Assembly (NCBI GenBank): GCA_009663005.1
Contig: VIGQ01001430.1
Location: 10,001 to 20,000 of the forward strand
Direction: 5' to 3'
From: Actinidia chinensis
Taxonomy: Eukaryota; Streptophyta; Magnoliopsida; Ericales; Actinidiaceae
DNA: 10,000 nucleotides
A program made the position numbers and the translations under genes. Below, piece by piece: positions 1 through 7,755 of the stretch. How positions within the stretch are numbered: the first letter of the stretch is position 1; the number at the start of each line of letters is the position of its first letter. Below the pieces are notes generated by a model. That model was not told the DNA's origin. It searched no databases and saw nothing but the letters and a program-made list of their open reading frames with translations.

Positions 1-337
1 TGTTGTTTGGCATCTAATACCGTTAAGAATATCTCATGCTTAAAGAGCCAAAACTGAACCCGATATTTTCCTAATGCTCTCCTGGCGAAATTTTGCCCCA
101 CGTAAACCATAATGCTGAGACACTATTGTCCGTCTTCACCCAGACACCAGAACAGACACTCCTTCCAGGCATCCGCTCTTTTACCTCTTCCCCACCCTCC
201 CAGCATCGTACTAGCATGCCGTCCACCCCGTTTAACGAGATGGAGTGCAAACCGTCCAGGTGCTGGAGGGGCTTTTGCAATACAGAAGCACACAGGCCCA
301 GTGTGAAGTTTACGATTCGAGTCTCCACCGCCGAAAC
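1..337. other. Unassigned flank, pyrimidine-rich
   Basis: No gene is recognisable here. The + strand is C/T-rich from about 120 to 240, which opens several overlapping frames in both directions. None has a domain or motif I know, so I treat them as composition effects. A GATTCGAGTCTC stretch near 313 resembles a tRNA B-box, but no A-box or cloverleaf accompanies it. Confidence 0.4.
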
Positions 338-344
338 TATAAAA
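338..344 (+). promoter_or_regulatory. Candidate core-promoter TATA box
   Basis: TATAAAA is a perfect plant TATA consensus. It is followed by a C/T-rich stretch (345-473) resembling the pyrimidine patches of plant core promoters and leaders. The first downstream ATG lies at 391, 47 bases away, and the next relevant one at 474. A start of transcription about 30 bases downstream of the TATA box would give a very short leader. Chance occurrence is possible; the combination of TATA, pyrimidine patch and ORFs is what raises it above background. Confidence 0.35.
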
Positions 345-390
345 CCCCCTACACCCTGCCTCCTTCCCCCAAGTTGGGCGCTTCTCTTTC

Positions 391-477
391 ATGCTCAAAA
401 GTTTCTCTTCCGCTTTCGCTGGCGCCCCATTGGCTGCCCTGAAATCTCTTAAATCTCGATTCTGCTTTCTCTCATGA
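391..477 (+). CDS. Small 28-codon ORF, transit-peptide-like; uORF or broken first exon
   Basis: This is the first ATG after the TATAAAA at 338. The 28-residue product has no Asp or Glu and is rich in Ser, Ala, Leu, Lys and Phe (it begins MLKSFSSAFAGAP), the composition of plant plastid or mitochondrial targeting peptides. Its TGA (475-477) overlaps the ATG of the next ORF (474-476) as ATGA. It may be an upstream ORF controlling the 474 ORF, or the start of a first exon cut off by a one-base sequence error at its end. It could also be chance, since C/T-rich DNA readily encodes Ser/Leu/Phe. No homologue is recognised. Confidence 0.25.
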   Translation: MLKSFSSAFAGAPLAALKSLKSRFCFLS

Positions 478-812
478 AAGTGAAGTGGGTTGTTGGGGAG
501 CTTTGGGTGGTTGATACCAAGTTGGAGGATGATTTGCTAGAGCGTGGCCTGAGGAGTTGCATAGTTGGGTCGCACCTGAAGAAAGAAAAAGGGGTGGAGC
601 TGTTTGGGGTTAGAAATTCCATGGTGGGGAAAGGGATAACTGGGTGTTGGCAATCAGTGTACTCGGTGGGTTTAGTGGGGGAAAACTACGCTACTACATT
701 TGATGTTTCAGAAGGATGGCTCATCATTGTAATAGCCCAGGAGGTCATGCTGCCCCCCTCTCAAGTTGGAAATATGTTTTTTTTTTCCATAGTTTCTAGA
801 AAAAAAATTTAA
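474..812 (+). CDS. Hypothetical 112-codon ORF
   Basis: This is the longest + strand ORF downstream of the candidate promoter. It starts at an ATG in a weak context (TCTCATGA). The first 45 residues look protein-like, mixing charged and hydrophobic residues (KLEDDLLERGLRS, then HLKKEKGVELFGVRN). The C-terminus runs into a T10/A8 homopolymer region and ends in Lys residues coded by poly-A, so the real 3' boundary is doubtful; an intron or sequence error may intervene. No domain, signal peptide or membrane helix is evident. It may join the preceding small ORF through a single frameshift. Function unknown. Confidence 0.25.
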   Translation: MKVKWVVGELWVVDTKLEDDLLERGLRSCIVGSHLKKEKGVELFGVRNSMVGKGITGCWQSVYSVGLVGENYATTFDVSEGWLIIVIAQEVMLPPSQVGNMFFFSIVSRKKI

Positions 813-837
813 TTTTCGCCCCCCCCCACCCCCCCCC
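777..837. repeat. Homopolymer-rich low-complexity tract
   Basis: T10 (777-786), A8 (800-807), C9 (819-827) and C9 (829-837) occur within 61 bases. This is simple sequence, prone to slippage and to sequencing or assembly error. It marks the end of the 474-812 reading frame. Confidence 0.8.
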
Positions 838-2128
838 TCACATTTACACAGTTGCCCATCCGAGAATAGAAAAAAAACATTCAACGGTTAGCGCCCCCGT
901 GCGTTTTTTTTCTGGCTCCCGCCACCCACGATTGTGTGTGCTTGTAGATTCTGCGTCATGCAAGTTTGGGGTCGCTTGGACCAACAAAGAAGGAATGACG
1001 TGGGAGCAAGTAGAGAGAAGAATGAGGTCCGCTAACTAGGTTTGTAGCGGTTGGCGCATCAGAGGAGGGGTTGCGGTTGCTGTGATAACGATTGAGGAAA
1101 GGTTATGAACATCATCTTCCATTCCGAAGTCAGATGGTGAATTATAGCAGAACTTAGTTTCTTAATGATCATAGACCATCATGTGTGTACCAATAACTTG
1201 TTTGATTATATTATTTTCAATTGTTTTATGATCTTGATCGATTGGCATCTGCAAGAAGAACTACAAGCCTCATAGATTTATCGAGTGGAGAGATCCGCCA
1301 TTAAAATGTACATAGGTTAAGTGGTAGCTAAGTCGGATGAAGACTGAATTATACAATTGAGACATGACCAGTGATAACGTGGTGAATTTTGCTTTTGTCT
1401 ACTTTAAATCAACTTGTTCCCCAATTATATATACCGATTGACTTCATATCCTAAACTTTAGCGATGGTTCAGGAGAAGTTACTTCCTCAGGTATGAGTGC
1501 TTTGGCTGCCTACAGAAAATTGCTGGCCATCACTGTAGGTTTTTTCGGTGGTCTCGTCTAACAAGACTCAGCGATACTACCCTCACCACACAAGTCTCTG
1601 ACAAGTGACAAACGACTCCGGCAAAGTATTTTTGATCTTATGATGATAATTGTCTACAAAAGTGCGTAGGGAGCATCACTGGTGTGCGAGTTTTAAGGAC
1701 CTCTTGGGATATCTTGAGAAAAGACACGCAACGTTGTAGGAAAGATAAGAGAACTACAGAAGGATTAACCCGGGTGCCAATCACATGTTGTTGCCATGGA
1801 AGGCACGCTGTGTTGTTTCGCCTTCCCGTGCTCCTGCACCTCTTCTGCTCGGTCCGTAAAAAACCGGGCGTAGATACAGTGAGATCTGTCATGCGAATGT
1901 GAGACCGGGGACAAGTGGGCACTAGGGCAAGACCCGGTTCAACCACAAAGCAGCGTTTTGTCTTCAGCCTCTTATACTATGGGATGAACTTTCAGGTACG
2001 CATAGGGAAAAACCACAGAATGAGAATTTGAGTCGTGAGCGCCATATTATGTATAGGGCACATACGAACAAAGATAGGGGTTGCATAAATATTGCGCAGT
2101 AACGGAGGATACATTAGTTATGCATTAA
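838..2128. other. Unassigned intergenic DNA
   Basis: Nothing is identifiable. The stretch 1140-1450 is AT-rich and looks like ordinary plant intergenic DNA. One short open stretch at 1442-1558 has 39 codons between stops and reads like protein (it contains MSALAAYRKLLAITVGFFGG, 1493-1552), but it has no upstream ATG and no family I recognise. The open frames at 1638-1946 (minus) and 1684-1902 (plus) are mutually overlapping and show no motif. Confidence 0.4.
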
Positions 2129-2460
2129 GTCTCAGAACCCAGGCCACCGGGTGATGATAGTGATAGTTCTGCGAGTCTTCATCTAATTGTACCAGCAGGT
2201 GTCACGGCGATAGAAAAAACAATGTCTGACCCGACGCAAGCTTTCTAGGTAGCGCAGGATGAGTACCGGCAAATTGCTAAAGAAGCAGCTACTAGAGGGT
2301 GATAACCAACACACAATGATCGTCGGAGGCGGACACAGGATAAGGCATCGCGCACAACACGCTACTCGGGACGATGATAGGCGGTATAGGAAATAGCAAA
2401 TGAGCGGGAGAACAACTCAGAGTATTGGGAGCGCGTGCTGCTTATCTTGACGATGTGCCT
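2129..2460 (+). pseudogene. Coding-like relic, unidentified
   Basis: A 39-codon open stretch (2129-2245) has protein-like composition: GDDSDSSAS, then LHLIVPAGVTAIEKT and MSDPTQAF. After its TAG, the sequence resumes in another frame with DEYRQIAKEAATRG (about 2258-2300). It then becomes Arg/His/Asp-rich (RDDDRRYRK near 2370) and, in a further frame, gives NERENNSEYWERV (about 2400-2440). Three neighbouring frames carrying charged, coding-like text in order suggest one broken gene read through frameshifts, as in the retrotransposon downstream. It may be a transposon or cellular gene fragment; I cannot name the family, and no start, intron or promoter is evident. Confidence 0.25.
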
Positions 2461-2479
2461 CGGTCACGTTTGAAATGGC

Positions 2480-3660
2480 AGGTAGTAGTTGTGCTTAAGG
2501 GCCGCGATCACCGGGAAGACATAGACCACGTCGGAACGAGCTGTGGAATGAAGCCCGAATAAAGAATGGAAATTTGTACATGAAGCTAGAGTAGATGGAA
2601 ACAGGCGTTGTATTCATGCAGCAATATAGCCTACAATAAAAGTGTGGCGAGTTGTACAAAATTTGGGCCTTGAAGCTCAAGTAACTCGTCGGCGGGCTCC
2701 CCATCGGAGGGACGGGTGGCCGTTCACGCAAAAGCATTGTGGAGACTTAGCGTGCTTTATTGGGGGGGGGCAGGGAGGCGTATGAGGAATGGGATCGCTA
2801 AAACCTGATAAATGGTTGTTGTGGACAAGATACAGACCTGCTGCGAAGGGCGAGTAAGGTACAATAAATGGTTGTACAGCGTGTAGTCTTACCCAGCATG
2901 GGGGCCGAAGACGACAGTACGTAAAAAACCAGCGGAACAAGTGACGCACAAAATACCTGCGAGCGAGCACAAGCGCAACAGCGGGGTGACACACAAAAAA
3001 AAAAGGAACACAAGACCCACCAAAAACATGAAAAAAGGCATGAAAGAGGCTCAGTGAGCAGAAAAATTCAATAGAGGCACTAACAAAGGGGAGTAATCCA
3101 AAGAGAACCACGATGCGGGTGCGGTAGAACACTTGGTCAAACGCCGAGACACCGACGTGTTACACAGGAAGGGAGAAAAGAGCAAAGATATTCCGTGGAG
3201 TGTGGTTAGGAGAATGTTTGGGTGTCGATTACGATTACGAAAAAAAGGGCGGGAAACGTGGTAAGGACTAGAGGAACAAGAGCGGGAGCAGTGTACGGAG
3301 GGCAGCGGAGGGGAACCATAGTGTTGCAGGGTGTGATTCAAAACAATATGCGAGGCTCTAAACGAAGTGACTACGCAAAAGAAGAAGTAATTAATGGAAA
3401 TAGAGCGGGCAACTCGGACTATGGAGGTATCGGGTATGGCAAACTGTGAAGGGACAATTTGGAAATAAGGTGTAATAGAGCGTAAATAATACAGATACAT
3501 AAGATGACCAGGACAGCTTAACAAGAAGTCATGGGTGTACCTGGTATGTATGGTGGTCGAGGACATAAAGGGTCACAGGCTTAGTAACAAGCAAGTTGTA
3601 GTAGAAAGACGAACGGATTGGGGGGAGAAGGGTGATAAGAATAGAAAAAAGGATTGAGTA
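2480..3660. other. Purine-rich + strand tract; no supported gene
   Basis: The + strand is strongly A/G-rich with many AGAG, GGAA and ACA words. It includes G9 (2762-2770) and A10 (2995-3004). The minus strand therefore holds long open frames (2677-3132 and 3051-3566) with Phe/Ser/Leu/Pro/Cys-rich text. Stop codons are mostly purine, so a pyrimidine-rich strand is open by default, and I do not call these genes. A Gly/Arg/Lys-rich + strand frame at 3222-3449 ends in AGNSDYGGIGYGKL; it resembles low-complexity protein but has no domain. The origin of the tract is unclear. Confidence 0.4.
2808..2875 (+). repeat. Short direct repeat ATAAATGGTTGT
   Basis: The 12-mer ATAAATGGTTGT occurs at 2808-2819 and again at 2864-2875, 56 bases apart. 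The sequence between them is not repeated. It may be a small local duplication or chance. Confidence 0.4.
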
Positions 3661-3664
3661 CACG

Positions 3665-3829
3665 TTCAAACTGCATTAGTCTTGTTGCCGCTACTAACCT
3701 GTGAAATTCATCCACAACAACACTTGAGTGCAACAGTTTGGGAGATTCGGTTTTCACTATGTCCGCAACAAATTCACTTAAATGAGGAAATTTTATGGAA
3801 CAGCTAAAACCGATGGTGGGTTGTTGCAT
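3665..3829 (-). pseudogene. Minus-strand coding-like fragment, unidentified
   Basis: Reading leftward from an ATG at 3829, about 55 codons are open and look like real protein with balanced composition. They include IKFPHLSEFVADIVKTESPK, then LLHSSVVVDEFHRL and AATRLMQFERVL. Beyond about 3665 the frame enters the pyrimidine-rich strand and becomes Ser/Pro/Phe text up to a stop near 3581, so the true coding part probably ends or shifts there. No family is recognised and no catalytic motif stands out. It lies about 130 bases upstream of the 5' LTR and faces away from it, so it could be a remnant of the sequence the retrotransposon landed beside. An exon of a larger gene is possible. Confidence 0.3.
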
Positions 3830-3961
3830 TATCCCGTCTCTTGTGCCTCAGGGCAGTCCATTATCTTCTAATAACAAAAAGGTCCCATAGTTAGAATCAT
3901 CTGCCAAAGCAACTGTAACCAGGTGGCAATAGGCTTAAAGGGACCAGCCAGGGGTTGGAGT
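3830..3961. other. Short flank immediately before the 5' LTR
   Basis: No gene is evident. The five bases just before the proposed LTR start (GGAGT, 3957-3961) match four of five bases after the 3' LTR (GGTGT, 9928-9932). That is a possible, imperfect target-site duplication. Confidence 0.3.
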
Positions 3962-4483
3962 TGTTTTTGGCTAAAACTCTCTTGGTCTCAAGCCCATACT
4001 AATTCTAGGCCGCAAGCTCTAGGCCCAAGCCCACCAATAGGCAGCCGTCAAAGGTGCACAGCTTCTTCTCTTGTTGTCTCTGCCGATAGAGGAAGTATCG
4101 GCCGATTGTTGCGCCGACAATGGCAAGTAGCGGCCGAAGAGGAAGAAGCCATTTGTCAACCGTGGTGGCACCTCCCCCCAATCAAGCTTAGTGTGAGTCA
4201 ATATGCTCTGGTCATTGCTGTCCCTAGCCTTCTCGTTATAAGCCTTCATGATAGAGTAGTATGGCAGGGCATAAATTACGAGAGATCAGTGAGAAGTGCA
4301 TTAGAGTTTTAGAGAAGTATCTTTCTCTCATTTGTATTTTTGTAGTGTTCTCTCATATAATAGGAATGCTGCCACCTAGCCGAGGACGTAGGCAACATTG
4401 GCTGAAGAAACCTCGTAAAGTTGTGTGTTTGTGTTGGGGATTTGTTAGTTGTGTTGTTATTCAGAATTTGTTATTCGCACACA
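3962..4483 (+). repeat. 5' LTR
   Basis: The LTR aligns along its length with 9413-9927. Shared blocks include GGCTAAAAC/TGCTAAAAC at the start, CTCAAGCCCA, ACTAATTCT, CGGCCGAAGAGGAAG, GTCATTGCT, TGTCCCTAGC, CTCATATAATAG/TCCATATAATAG, TGCTGCCACC and CCTCGTAAA. It ends GCACACA just before the primer-binding site. Divergence from the 3' copy is high (roughly a quarter to a third of positions by eye), with many one-base gaps. It carries about 30 bp more than the 3' copy in a CGGCCGA-containing sub-repeat (about 4085-4145). The open frame running through it (3923-4312) is not a gene. Confidence 0.88.
4237..4242 (+). promoter_or_regulatory. Candidate LTR TATA element
   Basis: TATAAG lies 16 bases after the conserved TGTCCCTAGC block. 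The equivalent position in the 3' LTR reads GATAAAG (9674-9680). This position, just past mid-LTR, suits the U3/R boundary of a copia LTR and would drive the genomic transcript. There is no direct evidence of activity. Confidence 0.4.
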
Positions 4484-4487
4484 TAAT

Positions 4488-4502
4488 TGGTATCATGAAG
4501 CC
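4488..4502 (+). other. Primer-binding site (tRNA-iMet)
   Basis: TGGTATCATGAAGCC follows the LTR end after a four-base spacer (TAAT). It matches the usual copia site TGGTATCAGAGC, complementary to the 3' end of initiator tRNA-Met, for the first eight bases and then departs from it. This is where minus-strand synthesis would be primed. Its position fixes the 5' LTR boundary and the + orientation. Confidence 0.85.
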
Positions 4503-5068
4503 AAAATCAGCGTTTCGGACACTCTGTAAAAGGGTCGAAATGATATTCTGATCGCACCACCCCCCTTTTCGTCTCCTCGAAGACTAACTCCAGCAGTCAA
4601 ACCGCGTCGAAATTGGACTCCAACGAGCTCACCGTTTGCGTGAAGATTGTTAACTGCCAGTCGCAGTTCGCGTCGGTATAAAAGTGGAGAAACGACAAGT
4701 TTTTTACATTGATAATTACAGCTTTCAAACCCCTGAAGTTTCTGTTATTTATGTTTGGTCCCCTGAAGTTTTGAAGAATCTATAGTTTTTGTCCCTATAT
4801 TTAGAGAATCTATATTTGGGTCCTTGTAAGTTTCAAAATTACAGTTTAGTCCCGCGTAATTTTTGAAAATTGCATCCCCTAAAAATTACTAAAAAATCAG
4901 ATTTGTCCCTAGAGTTTCTGATTGTTGACAGATTGCGCCCCTAAGTTTTTTAATTTTTTAGTTAAGCCCTTCTTAATTTTTTCAGCATTCCGGACTCAGC
5001 CGTTGGTCAACAATTTGACATATTTTGATCCATATACTAATCAATTTGAGTGGTAGTTACAGTTTTAG
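4503..5068 (+). other. Long non-coding leader of the retrotransposon
   Basis: About 565 bases separate the primer-binding site from the first gag ATG, longer than I would expect for a simple leader in this group. The first part (4503-4690) is GC-richer and includes GTATAAAAGT near 4677. The middle is the degenerate repeat array annotated separately. The end (4986-5068) contains CCGTTGGTCAACAATTTGAC, a sort of motif often seen next to such repeats in plant genomes. No coding frame is supported. The repeat part may be a nested insertion. Confidence 0.5.
4729..4985 (+). repeat. Degenerate ~29-bp tandem array, nine units
   Basis: Units share a TCCCTgaAgTTT core followed by an A/T-rich tail. Cores begin near 4729, 4757, 4791, 4819, 4848, 4873, 4904, 4935 and 4964, giving spacings of 25-34 bases (mean about 29). 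Examples are CCCCTGAAGTTT, GTCCCTATATTT, GTCCTTGTAAGTTTC, GTCCCTAGAGTTTC and GCCCCTAAGTTTTT. Comparable 'gtccctgaagttt' repeats are familiar in plant intergenic DNA. Units have diverged individually, so the array is old or poorly conserved. Confidence 0.75.
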
Positions 5069-5975
5069 ATGGAAGAAGATAAAGTCAACCAGCACTTCCC
5101 ACTAGCCCTTCCGGTAGCCGGGGCAAAGGACTACATGTGTCCAATGCAAATTTGCAGTTTAAAAATTTGACGGACAATAACTTTGGCTATGTTCCAATGC
5201 GAAGTTTGGATGTCCTAATTCAACAGGACTTGGAATATTACGCTGGCAGGCCAAGCCATAGGACAATTTCATAGTAAAGATTGGCGGCGAAATGAGCGCC
5301 AAGCTGCGGTAAACACGATCGATACTTTGTCTTGCAAAAACCAAATTACTTTTGTTAGGAAAGGACCTTAACAAAGGGGAGTTTTGGGACAAATTCGAGA
5401 ACAAGTACATAACCAAACGGTGAGAACCGCTCTATCTGAAGAAGAACTCTTCCGTTTTTTCCGAATTCACAAGCAAGGGTACGTCCATGCATAAGCATTA
5501 AATGCATTCAATAAAATTTTGGCTGATTTGGCAACAATTTTAGACGTAGCAATGCGCTGAAGATAAGCTCTTTTATTTTAAACTCCTTGCCTGATACGTA
5601 TGCGCATTTGACTACTACTTTGCGTATGGTTAAAGATGAAATGAAGTGTAACGATGTTTCAAATACTTTGATGAAACACCAGTTCGATAAAGAAGGAACA
5701 AGACGCTAGGCTCACCGGAATCAACGTTCAATGCATTTTGACAAAATCAAGGGGTAGCTGAGTACCCGAAAATCTGGAGGGATGGAAGTCTCGCTCAAAG
5801 CAAGGAAAAAAATCATCCGAATACGCCAGCCTTGCAAATAGGGATGGATTGTGCCTATTGTCAATCAAAACGGCCCTGGAGAAACGATTGCCCAAATGAC
5901 AAAAAAGAACCAAAGGCGAACATAGCTTCATTATGCACGTCGAGAAAGATACCACTGCATTTACTGTTTCTTTTG
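5069..5975 (+). pseudogene. gag: Copia gag (capsid/nucleocapsid), frameshifted
   Basis: Gag packages element RNA into cytoplasmic virus-like particles. The first plausible ATG is 5069 (GTTTTAGATGGAAG). The UBN2/gag core is recognisable in successive frames: DNNFGYVPMRSLDVLIQQDL at 5173-5232, WDKFENKYITK at 5385-5417, a KILADLATILDV-like stretch near 5515-5550, and NSLPDTYAHLTTTLRMVKDE from 5581 (open to a TAG at 5707). A basic Arg/Ser/Lys tail follows (about 5785-5815), then the zinc knuckle. At least three frame changes break it, and in-frame stops follow ITKR at 5421 and the 5581 block. It shares one transcript with pol. Confidence 0.85.
5850..5891 (+). other. Gag zinc knuckle with His replaced by Pro
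   Basis: The codons read CAYCQSKRPWRNDC. The spacing is that of a CX2CX4HX4C nucleocapsid zinc knuckle, which binds RNA, with cysteines at 5850, 5859 and 5889. The metal-binding histidine position (5874-5876) is CCC, Pro; one base change from CAC would explain it only with a second change, so sequence error or decay are both possible. As written, zinc binding would be impaired. Confidence 0.8.
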
Positions 5976-6300
5976 TCGGCTAGCCATTCTTGACGAATGA
6001 TTCTATTCTAGATCTGGTTGTTTTCCTATCATATGTGCCCCACAGGACTGGTGTCTCGAGCTTTGAAGAGATCGATGAGATTGTTCTGATGGAAATGACA
6101 AGCTACCAAACAATGGAATTGGCACAATCATTGAAGTGTTCAGTGGAACCGGCAAGGTTCTTACTGATGTTCGGCTATGTACCATTTGAAGAAAAATCTC
6201 ATTTCATTGGGAATTGTGATTCAAAGGGGTCAAGATTAGCTTGCAGGGTGAAGTTCTGAAGGTGTTCGTGGGCTCTTGTTGTTTTGGAATGGGCACTGCG
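5976..6300 (+). pseudogene. pol (PR): Copia aspartic protease, frameshifted at active site
   Basis: The retropepsin domain cleaves the polyprotein. Text matching the plant copia protease starts with ILD-like codons near 5986. The active-site Asp region (6011-6045) reads GAT-CTGG-TTG..., i.e. a DSG-type motif with a missing base, followed by YH/MCPHR-like sequence and then SSFEEIDEIVLM (6055-6093), the conserved stretch after the active site. A one-base loss between Asp and Ser/Gly destroys the catalytic triplet in frame. The open frame 5990-6259 covers part of the domain by switching frame. Afterwards, LYFLDGS (6313-6333) marks the spacer before the integrase zinc finger. Confidence 0.75.
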
Positions 6301-6384
6301 TATGAGGATCTCTACTTCCTCGATGGGAGTATGTCACACAGGGAGAGTTTTGTTGTCTCCCACAGTTCAACGAATCAGACACTT

Positions 6385-7235
6385 CCAGATTATGGCATAT
6401 GCGATTGGGGCATATTGGGAAACTTTCCAAACTTTGTTACGTCAAGGAGTTCTGAAAGGAGCGCAGACTGGAAAAATTGAATTCTGTGAGCATGTGTGCT
6501 TGGCAAGCAGACAAGGTATTTTGGCACAGTCATTCCATCAGACTGCAGGCATTTTGGATTATGTTCATATCCGATTGGGGGGGGGGCCTTCTAAAAATGG
6601 CTTCTTTTGGGAGGCCTCACGTTATTTTTGTAACCTTCGTTGATGACTTTTCCAGAAGAGTTTGGGTATACACGTGCCGGCACAAGGATGAAATCCCTTG
6701 AAATCTTCTTGAAATGAAAGAGATATCGAAACCCAGACTAGTAGAAAGATCAAGAAGCTCAGATTGTAAGGGTGAGATACAGTCAGATCCTTTTTTCATG
6801 TTGTTCCGAAGAGGGATTGTCAGACACTTTACTATAGGGGCACGCGCAACATCATGGAGTTGCAGAAAGGATGAACCGCACCTTAGTAGATAAGTTCGGT
6901 GTAGAATGTCATCTGGTTGACAAAGCATTTGGGCAGTAGAGCAATAAATTATGCCGCACACCTCTTCATAGACTTCCTTCACAGCTCATAGAGGAAAAAC
7001 TCCTAATGGAGTATTGGTCATGAAATGTGTATCCCGATTTAGGTGAAGACTAAGCATATGGTTTTGGATGTCCTTGCATGCGGCTTTGGCAGGTGAATAA
7101 CGGATGATAATGGTGTGACCGCCACGTAGGGGGCGCAAGAGGAGATGCCTCTCTGTAGGCTTTATTACTTGGTGGGGGTTAAAAGGATAGCAAACCTATG
7201 TGTGCCCGGGACTTGAAGAGAGTTAAGTGAGTAAT
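6385..7235 (+). pseudogene. pol (IN): Copia integrase (HHCC zinc finger, rve core, C-terminal block), broken
   Basis: Integrase inserts the cDNA into host DNA. The pre-integrase zinc finger begins near 6390 (WHM-like, then GHIGKL) and continues as QGVLKGAQTGKIEFCEHVC (6443-6499). The final Cys pair has an extra codon (C-EHV-C). The rve core follows: ILDYVH at 6551-6568; then a G10 run where the first catalytic Asp region (D-x-W-G-P) should be; the second catalytic block VTFVDDFSRRVWVY (6630-6671); and HHGVAERMNRTL with the catalytic Glu at 6865-6867. A C-terminal block RCLSVGF is at 7143-7163. The blocks lie in different frames, with stops between. A G18 run at 7240-7257 ends the recognisable part. 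Confidence 0.85.
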
Positions 7236-7755
7236 TAGTGGGGGGGGGGGGGGGGGGAGGGGGCATGGGGAGATGGTTGAGCATTTAGTATCTATTTTGA
7301 GTCCTGTGATGATGAGGAATTCTGGGAAAAAGAAGGATGCTATGTCCGCCTCCGCGGGGGGGGGGCCGCAGGTGTAGCTTTTGGGGTGATGCCGAGTAGT
7401 GCCGACCTAAACTTTGCAACAGTTAATATTTCCTGACGAGGAATCTGATGTATATTCGACACTCAACACTAGTCTGAAGGGGCGCAAGTGTTTCACCACC
7501 GGAGGTCAGTAATCCGGCAAGGGGAGTCGACGACGAAGGTAGGCCACAGACGAGGAATTCGTAACCTCGCGATAGACTATACTGTGTGCATAATGTCTTC
7601 CAGTGATGAGTGACGACAGAGGCCCATGTACTTCACAAATATGCCGTGCAGGGCCTGGAAAATGCCGAAATGGGAAGATGGCCATAGGGAATGAAAAATG
7701 AAGGTCGCTTCACAAGAATCAGACGTGGGAGATTTAGGTAAACAAGAGGGGGAGG
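7236..7755 (+). pseudogene. pol: Degraded integrase-RT linker
   Basis: This is the linker that normally joins integrase to RT in copia elements. It is poorly conserved in the family and unrecognisable here apart from position. It contains G18 (7240-7257) and G10 (7356-7365) and many stops in all frames. A weak coding-like stretch upstream of the RT start (around 7698-7760) reads VGDLGKQEGEERS. The minus-strand open frames at 7577-7815 are shadows. Confidence 0.5.

Noticed and set aside
300..340. tRNA-like B-box (GATTCGAGTCTC)
   Set aside because: No A-box, no anticodon arm and no pairing acceptor stem could be found nearby.
71..452. Five overlapping ORFs on both strands
   Set aside because: Mutually overlapping, with no motif; caused by C-rich, stop-poor DNA.
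1638..1946. 102-codon minus-strand ORF overlapping a 72-codon + strand ORF
   Set aside because: No recognisable motif, no promoter or coding-like composition favouring either strand.
2200..2760. Possible Helitron or gypsy gag relic
   Set aside because: A few Arg-rich and Gly/Pro words invited the comparison, but no rolling-circle HUH, helicase, zinc-knuckle or other diagnostic motif could be read.
2677..3566. Two long minus-strand ORFs (151 and 171 codons) rich in Phe, Ser, Leu, Pro and Cys
   Set aside because: They lie opposite a purine-rich strand, where stops are rare on the complementary strand. They overlap each other, lack any domain, and have composition that follows the base bias. 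The hydrophobic stretches are not convincing membrane segments.
3923..4551. ORFs of 129 and 96 codons across the 5' LTR and primer-binding site
   Set aside because: They coincide with the LTR, which is regulatory; the equivalent frame is not kept in the 3' LTR.
4729..4985. CRISPR-like array
   Set aside because: Units are degenerate and contiguous, with no conserved repeat separated by unique spacers, and the context is a plant retrotransposon leader.
5159..5416. Minus-strand ORF of 85 codons
   Set aside because: It is antisense to the gag core, which matches the copia family on the + strand.
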